NCBI GenBank assembly: GCA_900012615.1 | Contig: LT009757.1 | Location: 914,096-978,095, forward strand | Source of the DNA: Agrobacterium genomosp. 13 str. CFBP 6927 | GTDB lineage: Bacteria > Pseudomonadota > Alphaproteobacteria > Rhizobiales > Rhizobiaceae | DNA length: 64,000 bases | Direction: 5' to 3' | Part shown: positions 1 through 9,191 of the stretch, piece by piece | How the letters are laid out: the number at the start of each line of letters is the position of its first letter | Position numbering within the stretch: position 1 is the stretch's first letter | The notes under the pieces: generated by a model | Database searches by the model: none | What the model was told of the DNA's origin: nothing | The model's input: only the letters and a program-made list of their open reading frames with translations | Made by a program: the position numbers and the translations under genes

Positions 1-686
1 ATCGCCAGCTGCGACGCCACGGGGCCGACGGCAATCACCTGCTGCGCGCCTTCCAGCGTCTGCGCACTCACATAGGCGCCGAGCGTCTGTGGCACACCGA
101 GCCAGACATAAACGAGGGTCAGCACGATGCAGAGGGGTAAAAGCACGTAGAGGGTCGAGCGGACCATATCCACCCAGAAATTGCCGATCGCCTTGCCGGA
201 AGCGCGGGAAAACGCGCGGATCAGGCCCATGGCGATTGCCATGCCTGTTGCGGCGGAAACGAAGTTCTGCACGGTGAGGCCAGCCATCTGGGTCAGATAG
301 GACAGGGTGCTTTCGCCGCCATAATTCTGCCAGTTGGTGTTGGTGACGAAGCTGACCGCCGTATTGAAGGACAATTCCGGCCCTACGGCCGCCATTCCCT
401 GCGGATTATAGGGTAGCACCGCCTGAAAACGCATCAGGGCATAAAGCAGGGCAAAACCGAGGAGGTTGAAGAGAAGCATGGAAAACGCATAGGTCGTCCA
501 GTGCTGTTCCTCGCGCTCGCTCGTTCCGGCAAGCGCATAGAGGCCGCGCTCGACGGGTGCGAGCACCGGCGACAGCAGGGTACGTTCGCCATTAAAGACA
601 CGCGCCATATAGAAGCCGAGCGGCTTCACCAGCACGACAACGATCCCGCAAAAAAGCAGGATCTGAAACCATCCATTAAGTGTCAT
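1..686 (-). CDS. kdpA: Potassium-transporting ATPase subunit KdpA (N-terminal part, cut by window edge)
   Basis: KdpA is the K+-selective channel-like subunit of the KdpFABC P-type ATPase in the inner membrane. About 228 residues are visible, starting [14 protein letters not shown] at the ATG ending at 686. The reading frame stays open to the window edge, so the C-terminal part lies to the left. Hydrophobic helices, the pore-region segment [17 protein letters not shown] and the following [18 protein letters not shown] are typical of KdpA. It lies 33 bases downstream of kdpF on the same strand, and kdpB and kdpC are expected beyond the edge. No clear Shine-Dalgarno precedes the ATG, so translation may be coupled to kdpF. 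The identification is firm. Confidence 0.95.
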   Translation of the reverse strand, partial: MTLNGWFQILLFCGIVVVLVKPLGFYMARVFNGERTLLSPVLAPVERGLYALAGTSEREEQHWTTYAFSMLLFNLLGFALLYALMRFQAVLPYNPQGMAAVGPELSFNTAVSFVTNTNWQNYGGESTLSYLTQMAGLTVQNFVSAATGMAIAMGLIRAFSRASGKAIGNFWVDMVRSTLYVLLPLCIVLTLVYVWLGVPQTLGAYVSAQTLEGAQQVIAVGPVASQLA

Positions 687-719
687 GGTATTGAACTTTC
701 AATAGCCGCCGCTTCCCGA

Positions 720-809
720 TCAGAAGCGTTCGGGGCGAATGAGAGCATAGGTGAGATAGGCGGCGATAAAGACGGTGACGGCACCGCTCAAGACATAGTC
801 GAAGATCAT
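720..809 (-). CDS. kdpF: KdpF small membrane subunit of the Kdp ATPase
   Basis: This is a 29-residue single-helix protein beginning MIFDYVLSGAVTVF and ending ALIRPERF, the classic KdpF pattern. KdpF is the small hydrophobic stabilising subunit of KdpFABC. A strong GGAGG lies 5 bases before the ATG, and the stop is 33 bases upstream of kdpA. It is short enough to be missed by many gene callers. The call rests on length, the hydrophobic core, the RPE-type C-terminus and its place directly before kdpA. Confidence 0.9.
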   Translation of the reverse strand: MIFDYVLSGAVTVFIAAYLTYALIRPERF

Positions 810-821
810 CGCAGCCTCCGC

Positions 822-905
822 CTAAAGCCGGTCGCAGGCGCGCGTATAGGCAAAGCAGAGTGCGAAAAACACCGTGGCCGCGCCGATCAGAATAACATCC
901 ATCAT
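822..905 (-). CDS. 26-27 aa single-helix microprotein at the head of the kdp operon
   Basis: The ORF begins ATGATG (either can be the start) and encodes a hydrophobic stretch (DVILIGAATVFFALCFAYTR) followed by ACDRL and a TAG stop. It sits 12 bases upstream of kdpF on the same strand and has GGGAG about 10 bases before its start. The design is one short transmembrane helix with a charged ...CDRL tail. I recall similar tiny ORFs ahead of kdpF or kdpA in other bacteria, but I cannot check this here. It could be a regulatory or leader peptide or an additional membrane microprotein. Function unknown. Confidence 0.6.
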   Translation of the reverse strand: MMDVILIGAATVFFALCFAYTRACDRL

Positions 906-1054
906 CGATGGGGACTCCCTTTTAAATCGAGGAGCCGGACAGGAAGAAAAGCGCCGTCATGTGGGACGTCGCTTTTCGTTCTTTCTGGCTTGAGAAGGGA
1001 ACACCATCCCTTCCCGCACAGAAGAATGCACCCGAACCGCATAAAGGTTCGAGA

Positions 1055-1078
1055 CGGCGGGGGATGGAATAAAATAGG
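1055..1078 (-). promoter_or_regulatory. Candidate KdpE-type site upstream of the kdp operon
   Basis: Read on the minus strand this is a T-rich stretch (CCTATTTTATTCC) running into ATCCCCCGCCG. It resembles from memory the E. coli KdpE target, a T-rich run followed by a CCCGCCC core. It lies about 150 bases upstream of the first kdp ORF in the 223-base gap after the asparaginase gene. No -10/-35 pair is convincing. Low confidence. Confidence 0.3.
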
Positions 1079-1095
1079 AATCCTATAGGAATTTT

Positions 1096-1117
1096 GATGC
1101 CCGCAAAGGCGGGCATC
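1096..1117 (-). terminator. Stem-loop after the asparaginase gene
   Basis: A perfect 9-bp stem, GATGCCCGC / GCGGGCATC, with a 4-base loop, begins 12 bases past the ansA stop codon. No U-tract follows on the minus strand (AAAATTCC instead), so it may be a weak terminator or an mRNA 3' end stabiliser separating ansP-ansA from kdp. Confidence 0.4.
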
Positions 1118-1128
1118 CCAGCCGCTTC

Positions 1129-2082
1129 TTAGTGAGAAAGCGGCTCGCCGAAGGCGGAAACAATGGTTGCCGCCGGGCTTTTGCCAGCCAGCAGCGCCGC
1201 CAGCAGAATGCGGGCTTGCCCCGGCCGAAGGGTGGAGGAATGCACCGCGCCCGCCGCAACGAGATCATGCCCGCCGCCGCCGCCGCCATAACTCGCCACC
1301 AGCAGCCCTTCCGGCACACGGCTGGAAACGACGACGGGAACACCTTGCTCGGTACAACGCTTCACGGCAACGGCAATGCCCGGATTGGCGTTGCCGGAAC
1401 CAAGTGCCGCAAGCACGATCCCATCAGCACCGGCCTTTAGGCTGGCCTCGATATGGGCGGCATCGCATCCGGGATAAATGGCAACGATATCGACCCGCAG
1501 ATCGGCGACGGGAGCGGCAAGGTCCATCGCTGCGGCATGCGCCGCCGGTCGCGCGGAGCGAAAGGCATCCGCGGCATCCGCACTCCGCTTGTAAAGCCCC
1601 CAGGCCGGCAGGCACCTGCCGCCGAAGGACAGGAGTACGCCGCGCTCGGCATTCGCCTGATCGAGTGCGGTTTCAATCGCCCGAGCCAGATTGGCCGGCC
1701 CATCCGCATTCGGATGGTCCGCGGTGAATTGCGCGCCGGTGAAGACAACCGGTTTGGTGATGGCGTGCTGCAAGTGCACGAGCAGCGAGGATTCCTCCAT
1801 CGCGTCGGTGCCGTGCAGAATAACGACGCCTGCCACGGCGGGGTCATTGAGCTCCACGCCAACGGCGTCGCTGATGCGCTGCATGTCGGCCAATGTCAGG
1901 CTGGAAGAGTCCTTCGCCATCAGATCAACCGGCTTCAGCCGGGCGGCGATCTGCGGAACCAGCGCAAGCAGGTCCTCGCCCGAAAGGCTGGGCGTGCTGG
2001 CACCATCGGCGCCACGCCTGCTGGCGATGGTGCCTCCGGTGGCGATGACCGCCACCAGCGGTATTGCGCCCTGCCCGCTCAA
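1129..2082 (-). CDS. ansA: L-asparaginase, bacterial type I/II family
   Basis: It hydrolyses L-asparagine to aspartate and ammonia. Both family signatures are present: ATGGTIAS near the N-terminus (nucleophile Thr about residue 18) and HGTDAMEES with catalytic Thr92-Asp93, followed by the KPVV lysine (Lys110). The start chosen is a TTG whose bases overlap the stop codon of the upstream permease gene (CAT-TGA / TTG), giving 317 residues. A GTG nine codons further in would remove part of the first beta strand. The gene is translationally coupled to the asparagine permease and divergent from aspartase, so the three proteins form a route asparagine to aspartate to fumarate. A signal peptide is not seen, so the enzyme is probably cytoplasmic. 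Length fits the family's roughly 310-350 residues. Confidence 0.9.
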   Translation of the reverse strand: MSGQGAIPLVAVIATGGTIASRRGADGASTPSLSGEDLLALVPQIAARLKPVDLMAKDSSSLTLADMQRISDAVGVELNDPAVAGVVILHGTDAMEESSLLVHLQHAITKPVVFTGAQFTADHPNADGPANLARAIETALDQANAERGVLLSFGGRCLPAWGLYKRSADAADAFRSARPAAHAAAMDLAAPVADLRVDIVAIYPGCDAAHIEASLKAGADGIVLAALGSGNANPGIAVAVKRCTEQGVPVVVSSRVPEGLLVASYGGGGGGHDLVAAGAVHSSTLRPGQARILLAALLAGKSPAATIVSAFGEPLSH

Positions 2083-3536
2083 TGCGATGCTCCCGCACCT
2101 GCGCGCTCGGCGGCCAGACGGTGGATACGATCGCGCAGCAGATACCAGCCGATCACCAGCGCCGGGATGATGACCAGCAGCGAAGCGATGGTCCACGAGC
2201 CGATGGGATAATCGAAGGCCATCAGCACCAGAACCCCGAAGAGGAAGATAAGTGTGAGGATGCCGGTGTAAGGCGCGCCGAACATGCGGAAATCCGGACG
2301 CACCAGCTCGCCGCGCCGGGAAAGCTGCCAGAGCTTCAACTGGCAGAGAACGATAACCGCCCACGCGCAGATGATGCCAAGCGCCGAGAGGTTAAGCGCG
2401 ATCTCGAAGGCAGCAGCGGGAACGACGGCATTCAGCGCCACACCGAGAACCGTGACAACGGCGGTCACGGCGATGCCGCCATAGGGCACGCCGGCCTTGT
2501 TCATCTTCGCAAGCGCTGCCGGCGCCGAGCCGGAAACCGCCATGGAGTGCAGAATACGGCCGGTGGAATAAAGGCCGGCATTAAGCGATGACAGTACGGC
2601 GGTCAGAACCACGAGGTTCATGATTACATCCGCACCCTGCACGCCGATGGAGCCGAAGAAGGTGACGAAGGGGCTCTCGCCAGCCTTGTAGGCGGTATAG
2701 GGCAGAAGCAGCGTGAACAGCAGCACCGAGCCGACATAAAACACGACGAGGCGCAGAACCACGGCACGGATGGCGCGGGGCATGACCTTGCGCGGGTCTT
2801 CGGTTTCGCCTGCCGCCGTGCCGATCAGTTCGATGGAGGCATAAGCGAAGACGACGCCCTGTATGATGACGAAGGCTGGCAAAATGCCGTTCGGGAAGAA
2901 ACCGCCATTATCGGTGATGATGCTGAAACCGGTAACGTGGCCTTCAATGGGGGTGCCGAAAATGACGAAATAGACGCCGACGACCAGGAAGATAGCAAGC
3001 GCCAGCACCTTGATAAGGCTGAACCAGAATTCAAGCTCGCCGAAGACCTTCACCGACAGCATGTTCATCGCCAGTACGACCAGAAGTGCCGTCATCGCAA
3101 AGACCCATTGGTCGATACCAGCGAGCCACGGAACATATTGCTTGAAGAAATTCATGTAGAGGGCAACGGCGGTCACATCAGCCACCGAGGTCATGGCCCA
3201 GTTCAGCCAATACATCCAGCCGGCGGCGAAGGCCATCTTCTCGCCGTAGAATTCGCGGGCATAGGACACGAAGGAGCCGGAGCTCGGACGATGCATGATC
3301 AGTTCGCCGAGCGCGCGCAGCACCAGAAATGCGAAGAAGCCGCAAAGCGCATAAACGAAGACCAGCGCGGGGCCTGCCTGCGCCAGACGTCCGCCCGCAC
3401 CGAGGAAAAGCCCGGTGCCGATGGCGCCGCCAATGGCGATCATCTGGATCTGACGCGGCTTGAGGGCCTTGTGGTAACCGAGATCTTCTTCGACGAAGAC
3501 CTCACGGTCGGCAGACGCCGTTTTCCCAGAATGCAT
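2079..3536 (-). CDS. ansP: Amino acid permease, AnsP-like L-asparagine transporter (APC family)
   Basis: This 485-residue membrane protein has the amino acid-polyamine-organocation fold. An N-terminal soluble part ([19 protein letters not shown]) leads into the first helix [14 protein letters not shown], the substrate-binding GxGLFLG signature of the family, and about 12 hydrophobic segments follow. The conserved segment [13 protein letters not shown] also fits this family. Its overlap with the asparaginase gene makes asparagine the likely substrate. The promoter faces the aspartase gene across a 273-base gap with two operator-like repeats. A general neutral amino acid permease cannot be excluded from sequence alone. 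Confidence 0.85.
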   Translation of the reverse strand: MHSGKTASADREVFVEEDLGYHKALKPRQIQMIAIGGAIGTGLFLGAGGRLAQAGPALVFVYALCGFFAFLVLRALGELIMHRPSSGSFVSYAREFYGEKMAFAAGWMYWLNWAMTSVADVTAVALYMNFFKQYVPWLAGIDQWVFAMTALLVVLAMNMLSVKVFGELEFWFSLIKVLALAIFLVVGVYFVIFGTPIEGHVTGFSIITDNGGFFPNGILPAFVIIQGVVFAYASIELIGTAAGETEDPRKVMPRAIRAVVLRLVVFYVGSVLLFTLLLPYTAYKAGESPFVTFFGSIGVQGADVIMNLVVLTAVLSSLNAGLYSTGRILHSMAVSGSAPAALAKMNKAGVPYGGIAVTAVVTVLGVALNAVVPAAAFEIALNLSALGIICAWAVIVLCQLKLWQLSRRGELVRPDFRMFGAPYTGILTLIFLFGVLVLMAFDYPIGSWTIASLLVIIPALVIGWYLLRDRIHRLAAERAGAGASH

Positions 3537-3645
3537 GGATATTTATCCTCCCGATAAAGTGCTTGCAGTCGGCGATAAGCCGGAAATGAAAATGAAACTG
3601 GCACAGTCCGCGCTGGAATATGGCCAGCATGCATGCTCATGCATG

Positions 3646-3664
3646 CTGTAAAGCTGCATGACAG
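3646..3664. promoter_or_regulatory. Operator-like site 1 (CTGTAAAGCTG..T.ACAG)
   Basis: The 19-base site CTGTAAAGCTGCATGACAG matches the reverse complement of site 2 (3757-3775) at 16 of 19 positions. It sits about 110 bases before the ansP start, next to a run of GCATGC repeats (3627-3646). The likely ligand is the GntR protein encoded at 5206-5922. Inferred from repeat symmetry only. Confidence 0.5.
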
Positions 3665-3756
3665 ATTTTCGCTCCTCATAATGGCAGATAATGCCGTTCG
3701 TCAAGCGTATTCGATATGATTGACCTTCTCCTCCCCCCGAATTAAGGTCGAAAAAT

Positions 3757-3775
3757 CTGTAAGACAGCTTTACAG
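3757..3775. promoter_or_regulatory. Operator-like site 2, inverted copy of site 1, before aspartase
   Basis: CTGTAAGACAGCTTTACAG is itself an inverted repeat. Arms extend to ATCTGTAA / TTACAGAT (3755-3777) around a 7-base spacer. It lies 35 bases upstream of the aspartase start. Its reverse complement aligns with site 1, giving the shared pattern CTGTAAAGCTG--T-ACAG, as expected for one regulator controlling both divergent promoters. Confidence 0.55.
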
Positions 3776-3809
3776 ATATAGCAACGCTTAAAAGCCAGTG
3801 GAGGAAAAA

Positions 3810-5237
3810 GTGAGCGTGACGCGCAAGGAGCATGATTTGCTCGGGACGAAGGAAATTCCGGCGGATGTCTATTGGGGCGTGCACACGGCGCGCGCCGTGG
3901 AAAACTTCAAGATCACCGGGGTGACCATCGGCCACAACCCCTATCTCGTCAGGGGACTGGCCTATGTGAAGGAGGCGGCGGCACGCGCAAATCACGAGCT
4001 CGGCCTTCTCGACACCGAACGAATGGAAGCCATCGCCGCAGCCTGCCGTGAAATCCGCGCCGGCGCGCTGCATGAGCAGTTCGTGGTGGATGAAATCCAG
4101 GGCGGTGCCGGCACCTCCACCAACATGAATGCCAATGAGGTTATCGCCAACCGCGCGCTCGAACTGCTCGGTCACGAAAAAGGCGATTATGCCCGGCTTC
4201 ACCCGAATGACCATGTCAATCTCAGCCAGTCGACCAACGACGCCTATCCGACCGCGATCAATGTCGGGCTGATCGAGGCCATCGACGATCTGGCGGCTTC
4301 CATGGGCGTGCTGAAGGATGCCTTCGACCGCAAGGCGCAGGAATTTGCCGGCTTCATCAAGATTGGCCGCACACAATTGCAGGACGCCGTGCCGATGACA
4401 CTCGGCCAGGAATTCCGCACCTTCGTGGTGATGCTGGGAGAAGATCAGGCGCGCCTCATCGAATCCGCAGCACTTCTGCATGAGATCAATCTCGGCGCCA
4501 CCGCCATCGGTACCGGGCTCAATGCGCCGCGTGGTTATGCCGAGCTTGCCTGCCAGCATCTGGCGGAACTGACCGGACGACCGCTGGTGACGGCGGCAGA
4601 CCTCATCGAAGCCACACAGGACCCCGGCGCTTTCGTGCATCTCTCCGGCGTGCTGAAACGCGTCGCCGTGAAGCTGTCGAAAACGTGCAACGATCTTCGC
4701 CTGCTCTCTTCCGGCCCGCGCGCCGGTATCGGCGAAATCACCCTGCCTTCCGTTCAGGCGGGTTCCAGCATCATGCCGGGCAAGATCAATCCGGTCATTC
4801 CCGAAGTGGTCAACCAGGTGGCCTATGCGGTGATCGGCAATGACATCACCATCACCATGGCGGCCGAAGCCGGGCAGCTGCAGCTGAACGCTTTCGAGCC
4901 AATCATCGTGCGAGCCTTGTCGCAGAGCATCAGCCAGCTAAGCGCGGCCTGCCGCACGCTGGCGGAACGCTGCGTCGACGGCATTGTCGCCAATCCGGCG
5001 ATCATGGCGCAGCGCGTGGAAGAGTCCATTGGTCTCGCCACCGCGCTCAACCCGCTGATCGGTTATTATGCGGCAACCGAAGTGGCCAAGGAGGCGCTTG
5101 CCAGCGGCCGCACCGTGCCGCAGGTGGTTCTGGAACGCGGTTATCTCACCGATGCGCAATTGCAGCAGGCGCTGAGCCCGCGGCACCTTGCAAACCTGCC
5201 CGCCGTCACGGCTGGCGAAGCCGATCTTCGCCAATAA
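3810..5237 (+). CDS. aspA: Aspartate ammonia-lyase (aspartase)
   Basis: It converts L-aspartate to fumarate and ammonia. The fumarase/aspartase signature GSSIMPGKINPVIPE is present, together with the GGAGTSTNMNANEV and STNDAYPTA active-site blocks and the GRTQLQDAVP segment. The length of 475 residues matches the family (about 470-480). The GTG at 3810 was chosen because GGAGG (3800-3804) lies 5 bases before it. A GTG at 3798 would place this ribosome-binding site inside the gene. The gene completes the asparagine-to-fumarate route with the divergent ansP-ansA pair. Its 3' end overlaps the convergent GntR gene by 32 bases. Confidence 0.93.
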   Translation: MSVTRKEHDLLGTKEIPADVYWGVHTARAVENFKITGVTIGHNPYLVRGLAYVKEAAARANHELGLLDTERMEAIAAACREIRAGALHEQFVVDEIQGGAGTSTNMNANEVIANRALELLGHEKGDYARLHPNDHVNLSQSTNDAYPTAINVGLIEAIDDLAASMGVLKDAFDRKAQEFAGFIKIGRTQLQDAVPMTLGQEFRTFVVMLGEDQARLIESAALLHEINLGATAIGTGLNAPRGYAELACQHLAELTGRPLVTAADLIEATQDPGAFVHLSGVLKRVAVKLSKTCNDLRLLSSGPRAGIGEITLPSVQAGSSIMPGKINPVIPEVVNQVAYAVIGNDITITMAAEAGQLQLNAFEPIIVRALSQSISQLSAACRTLAERCVDGIVANPAIMAQRVEESIGLATALNPLIGYYAATEVAKEALASGRTVPQVVLERGYLTDAQLQQALSPRHLANLPAVTAGEADLRQ

Positions 5238-5922
5238 TCGTGGTCACCACCTGTTTCACCTGCCCAAGGTGAAGCTCCATCGCCTCCCGCGCCTCGGGCG
5301 CTGAACCCCGCCGGATCGCCTCGACGATCCGGCGGTGCTCGTAATTCGAAGCAACGCGGCGACCGGCCATCAGGTTCACCATCTCGGATTGCTGGGATAC
5401 GGCCTCGCGGGCATCCGCCACCACCTTGGCGAACAGTCCATTGGCCGAAGCTTCCGCAATGGCGCAATGGAATTGCCCATCCAGCAGCACCCAGGGATGC
5501 GGTCTTTCTTCGGATTCCATCCGATCGCAAAGGTCCAGCAAGACCTCCAGCTGCGCCTCGGTGCGCCTCAGCGCCGCCCAACCGGCCGCAGGAACCTCGA
5601 TGAAGGGGCGCGCCTCGATCAGGTCGCGGGCAGAATATGTCCCGTAGTTCAATTCGGAAGGCGGCGTCGGCGTCATCACATAGGTGCCGCTTCCGGTGCG
5701 GGTCTGCGTCAGCCCCAAAGTCTGGAGCGAGCGTAAAGCCTCGCGAATGATCGGCCGGCTGACACCATATCGTGCGGCAAGATCCGCCTCGGAAGGCAGC
5801 CGGGTGCCAACCGCAAGCTGACCCGAGGTGATGGCGGAACGGATATCATCGAACACCGCTTCTGCGGCATTCTTGCGATTGATCGGCTGCGCATCCGCAA
5901 GCCAATCCGACAACCCGCCCAT
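5206..5922 (-). CDS. GntR-family regulator, FadR/FCD subfamily, likely controlling asparagine/aspartate genes
   Basis: This 238-residue DNA-binding repressor has an N-terminal winged helix (roughly residues 20-85: VFDDIRSAITSGQLAVGTRL...PSEADLAARYGVSRPIIREAL). An all-helical FCD ligand domain follows, with the DGQFH and later EHRR and MELHLG histidines that bind metal in this family. ATG at 5922 is preferred over the TTG two codons upstream because GGAGGG is spaced correctly for it. The gene is convergent with and overlaps aspartase. Its place beside the ans/asp genes, and the paired repeats in their shared promoter region, suggest it senses a dicarboxylate or amino acid and controls them. 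Effector unknown. Confidence 0.85.
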   Translation of the reverse strand: MGGLSDWLADAQPINRKNAAEAVFDDIRSAITSGQLAVGTRLPSEADLAARYGVSRPIIREALRSLQTLGLTQTRTGSGTYVMTPTPPSELNYGTYSARDLIEARPFIEVPAAGWAALRRTEAQLEVLLDLCDRMESEERPHPWVLLDGQFHCAIAEASANGLFAKVVADAREAVSQQSEMVNLMAGRRVASNYEHRRIVEAIRRGSAPEAREAMELHLGQVKQVVTTIIGEDRLRQP

Positions 5923-6074
5923 CTTCAAACCCTCCGCACTCTCAATATGTTCGCAATATCAACGCAAAACCAGAATCGTCCAAACGCAAAAAGGACGGCC
6001 GCCGCTCTCGCGGCCAAGCCGACCTTCCTAACATTATCCTGCCCGCCGGAACAACGACGGCGGATATTTTTGTT

Positions 6075-6109
6075 GGAGTGAGGGTGCGGCACCGCCGCAC
6101 CCTCACTCC
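6075..6109 (-). terminator. Strong 15-bp stem-loop at the end of the RND efflux operon
   Basis: A perfect 15-base inverted repeat (GGAGTGAGGGTGCGG and its complement) around a 5-base loop starts 11 bases beyond the stop codon of the RND gene. On the minus strand it is followed by AACAAAAATAT rather than a U-tract, so intrinsic termination is only probable. The rest of 5923-6119 holds nothing else I recognise. Confidence 0.55.
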
Positions 6110-6119
6110 GCGTCCGATA

Positions 6120-9100
6120 TTACGCCTTGATTTCCGCTGCCTCCGGCTTGTCATCCTCACGCGGGATGCGGAACCACGCGACATAGAGCGCCGGCAGGAA
6201 AAGCAGCGTGAGCGCCGTACCCACCACAATGCCGCCCATCATCGCATAGGCCATCGGCCCCCAGAAGATTTCCCGCGATATGGGGATGAGGGCAAGCGTG
6301 GCCGCCGCCGCCGTCAGCATGATCGGCCGCATGCGGTGCTCGGTCGCCTCTATGACGGCACGCCATGCCGAGACCCCTTCGCTTCTCAGATGCTCGATCT
6401 GCACGACGAGGATGACCGAGTTGCGGATCAGGATGCCGATCAGCGCCAGCACGCCGAGAATGGCGACGAAGCCCATCGGCGCATTGGAGAAGAGCAGCGC
6501 CACCACGACGCCGATCAGGGCAGTCGGCGCCACGGCGAAGACCAGGAACAGCCGGCTGAAGCTCTGCAACTGGATCATCAGGATGGTCGCCATTGCAAAC
6601 AGCATCATGGGCACGACAGCGACGATCGGCGCTTGCGAATCCGCACTGGATTCCACCGAACCGCCCGTCTCCAGCGTGTAGCCGACGGGAAGCACCTTCT
6701 GGAACGCCTCGATCTTCGGTTTCAGCTGTTCCACAATCGTCGCTGGCTGCGTTGGACCGATAATGGCCGCCTTGACGGTGACCGTCGGGATCCGGTCACG
6801 ACGCCAGATGGTCGGCTGCTCCAGCTCATAACGGAAATTGGCGATTGCCGAGAGCGGCACGGCCTTGCCGTTGGTTGCCGGCAATTGCAGGTTCTGCAAG
6901 GTCTCGATGGAGCCGCGCTCCGAAAGCTGCGCCCGCGCCACCACGTTGACGAGGTAGATATCGTCCCTCACCTGCGTGACGGTGGACCCTTCGACAATGC
7001 TGTTCATGGCATTGGCGATGTCTTCCGAGGAGACGCCGAGCTGGCGGGCCTTGTCCTGCAGAACATCCACTTTCACCACGCGCGTCGGCTCGTTCCAGTC
7101 CATCACCATGTTGGACAGCAGCCGGTGTTCGCCGACGATGCCCGACAATTGCTGCCCGAGCTCGCGGACCTTCTGGATATCAGGACCGCTGAGGCGATAT
7201 TGCACCGGCTTTCCGACCGGCGGACCGATATCGAGCAGTTTCACGAAGGCGTCGGTGCCGATAAAAGTCTTGTTCAGATAGTCCTGCAGCTCGGCGCGCA
7301 CCTTGTCACGGACATCCAGCCCCTTGGTGACGATGACTGTCTGGCCGAAGGTGACGTCAGGCGTCTGCACGTCGAAGGACAGGATGAAACGCGGCGCGCC
7401 TTCGCCGACATAGGTTGTCCAATGGTCGATATCCGGATTCTTGGCCAGCATGTCCTGCTCGAACTGCGCCATCTGCCGGTTGGTCTCGGCAATCGAACTG
7501 TTCTGCGGCAGGTTCCAGTCAACGATCAGCTCCACGCGGTCAGAAGACGGGAAGAACTGCTGCTGCACAAGGCCCATGCCGCCGACGGAAAGGCCGAACA
7601 GCGTGATGGTGAGGATAATCGTCACCCAGCGCCAGCGCAGCGCCCGGCCGAGAAGCCAGGAAAAGGCGGAAGCAAAGCGGCCCTTTTTCTCATGGTGCGA
7701 TTTCATCGTCTTCGGCAGGATCGTCACGCCGAGCAGCGGCGTGAACAGAACCGCGACGATCCATGACACGATCAGCGAAACGGCGATCACCACAAAAAGC
7801 GTGAAGGTGAATTCACCCGCCGCACTGTTGTTGAGGCCAACCGGAATGAAGCCGGCAACGGTGACCAGCGTACCGGTCAGCATCGGGAAAGCGGTCGAGG
7901 TGTAAACATAGGTCGCCGCTTTCCTGAGATCGTCACCGACCTCAAGCCGCGCGACCATCATCTCGACGGCGATCATCGCATCGTCCACGAGGAGCCCGAG
8001 CGCGATGATGAGGGCGCCCAAAGAGATACGCTGCAAGGAAATGCCGGTATATTCCATGTAGACGAAGGTGATCGCCAGCACGAGCGGAATGGAAACGGCA
8101 ACCACCATGCCGGCCCTGAGACCAAGGCTGATGAAGCTGATGACGAGAACGATGGCGATCGCCTCGAAGAGCGCCGAGGTGAAGCCGGAGACCGCCTCAT
8201 CGACCACGGCCGGCTGATCGGACACACGATGCACATCGACGCCAACAGGCAGGTCCGCAACCACCCGCTTCATCTGCGCATCCAGCGCCTCGCCGAAGTG
8301 CAGCAGGTTCGCGCCGGTTTTCATGCCGATCGCAAGGCCGATGGCCGGCTGGCCGTTAAAGCGGAAGAGCGAAGATGGCGGATCGACATAACCGCGCCGG
8401 ATCGTCGCCACTTCCGTCAGCGGAAAGAACCGGTTGTTGACCCGCAGATTGATGGACCGCAGGCTGTCTTCCGAGGTGAACTGTCCGCTGACGCGCAGCG
8501 CCACGCGTTCAGGTCCGGCATTAACGAAGCCGGATTGCGTGACGGCGTTTTGCGATTGCAGGGTCTTGATGATCGACTGCTGGTCGATGCCGAGCGCCGC
8601 GATCTGCCGTGTGGAGAACTCCAGATAGATCGTCTCGTCCTGCGCGCCGATGACATCGACCTTGCCGATATTGTCGACGGTCAGCACCTTCGCCCGTGCA
8701 TCTTCCACCAGATCGCGCAATTGCCGCTGGCTGAGACCATCGCTGGTGAAGGCATAGATATTGCCATAGACATCGCCAAAGCGGTCGTTGAAGAAGGGAC
8801 CGACGACGCCGGAGGGAAACTCGCCCTTGATGTCGCCGATCATGTTGCGCACCCGCACCCAGGTCGGCTCGACGTTGCGCGCCTTGGTTTCCGGCACCAG
8901 TTCCACGAAGATCGTCGTGCGACCGGCCACCGTCTGGCTGCGCAGATGGTCGAGATTGTCGAGTTCCTCGAGCTTTTTCTCGATCCTGTCGGTCACCTGC
9001 CGGGCCACTTCTTCGGCGGAAGCGCCGGGCCATTGCGCACTGATCACCATGGTCTTGATGGTGAAGTTAGGATCTTCCTCGCGGCCGAGGTTGAGATAGG

Positions 9101-9191
9101 AGAAAACGCCGGCAAGAACGAAAACCAGCATGAAGTACCAGACGAGCGAACGGTGTTCGAGCGCCCAGTCGGAGAGATTGAATTTCTTCAC
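6120..9191 (-). CDS. RND-family efflux transporter, inner-membrane permease
   Basis: This 1023-residue proton-driven drug/metabolite exporter has the standard RND layout: a first helix near residues 12-30, a large periplasmic loop, helices 2-6 around 330-480, a second periplasmic loop and a last helix group around 850-1000. The helix-4 stretch GLLVDDAMIAVEMM carries the paired aspartates of the proton relay. The start is a GTG overlapping the stop of the upstream adaptor gene (GTGA), with AGGAGG seven bases before it. The segment GREEDPNFTIKTMVISAQWPG is typical of the HAE1-like subgroup that includes TriC. No outer-membrane channel gene is adjacent, so a shared TolC-type channel is expected. 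Substrate cannot be told from the sequence. Confidence 0.92.
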   Translation of the reverse strand: MKKFNLSDWALEHRSLVWYFMLVFVLAGVFSYLNLGREEDPNFTIKTMVISAQWPGASAEEVARQVTDRIEKKLEELDNLDHLRSQTVAGRTTIFVELVPETKARNVEPTWVRVRNMIGDIKGEFPSGVVGPFFNDRFGDVYGNIYAFTSDGLSQRQLRDLVEDARAKVLTVDNIGKVDVIGAQDETIYLEFSTRQIAALGIDQQSIIKTLQSQNAVTQSGFVNAGPERVALRVSGQFTSEDSLRSINLRVNNRFFPLTEVATIRRGYVDPPSSLFRFNGQPAIGLAIGMKTGANLLHFGEALDAQMKRVVADLPVGVDVHRVSDQPAVVDEAVSGFTSALFEAIAIVLVISFISLGLRAGMVVAVSIPLVLAITFVYMEYTGISLQRISLGALIIALGLLVDDAMIAVEMMVARLEVGDDLRKAATYVYTSTAFPMLTGTLVTVAGFIPVGLNNSAAGEFTFTLFVVIAVSLIVSWIVAVLFTPLLGVTILPKTMKSHHEKKGRFASAFSWLLGRALRWRWVTIILTITLFGLSVGGMGLVQQQFFPSSDRVELIVDWNLPQNSSIAETNRQMAQFEQDMLAKNPDIDHWTTYVGEGAPRFILSFDVQTPDVTFGQTVIVTKGLDVRDKVRAELQDYLNKTFIGTDAFVKLLDIGPPVGKPVQYRLSGPDIQKVRELGQQLSGIVGEHRLLSNMVMDWNEPTRVVKVDVLQDKARQLGVSSEDIANAMNSIVEGSTVTQVRDDIYLVNVVARAQLSERGSIETLQNLQLPATNGKAVPLSAIANFRYELEQPTIWRRDRIPTVTVKAAIIGPTQPATIVEQLKPKIEAFQKVLPVGYTLETGGSVESSADSQAPIVAVVPMMLFAMATILMIQLQSFSRLFLVFAVAPTALIGVVVALLFSNAPMGFVAILGVLALIGILIRNSVILVVQIEHLRSEGVSAWRAVIEATEHRMRPIMLTAAAATLALIPISREIFWGPMAYAMMGGIVVGTALTLLFLPALYVAWFRIPREDDKPEAAEIKA

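Noticed and set aside
3624-3646. GCATGC repeats as a CRISPR or phage attachment remnant
   Set aside because: They are too short and few, with no spacers and no integrase nearby. Better seen as part of the promoter region.
3543-4640. 365-codon open frame on the minus strand over aspA and the divergent promoter
   Set aside because: It is opposite a confident aspartase and would run through the operator region. It has no family motifs.
6078-7766. 562-codon open frame on the plus strand
   Set aside because: It is antisense to the RND permease gene, is rich in Arg, His and Asp, and has no domain. Rejected as a shadow.
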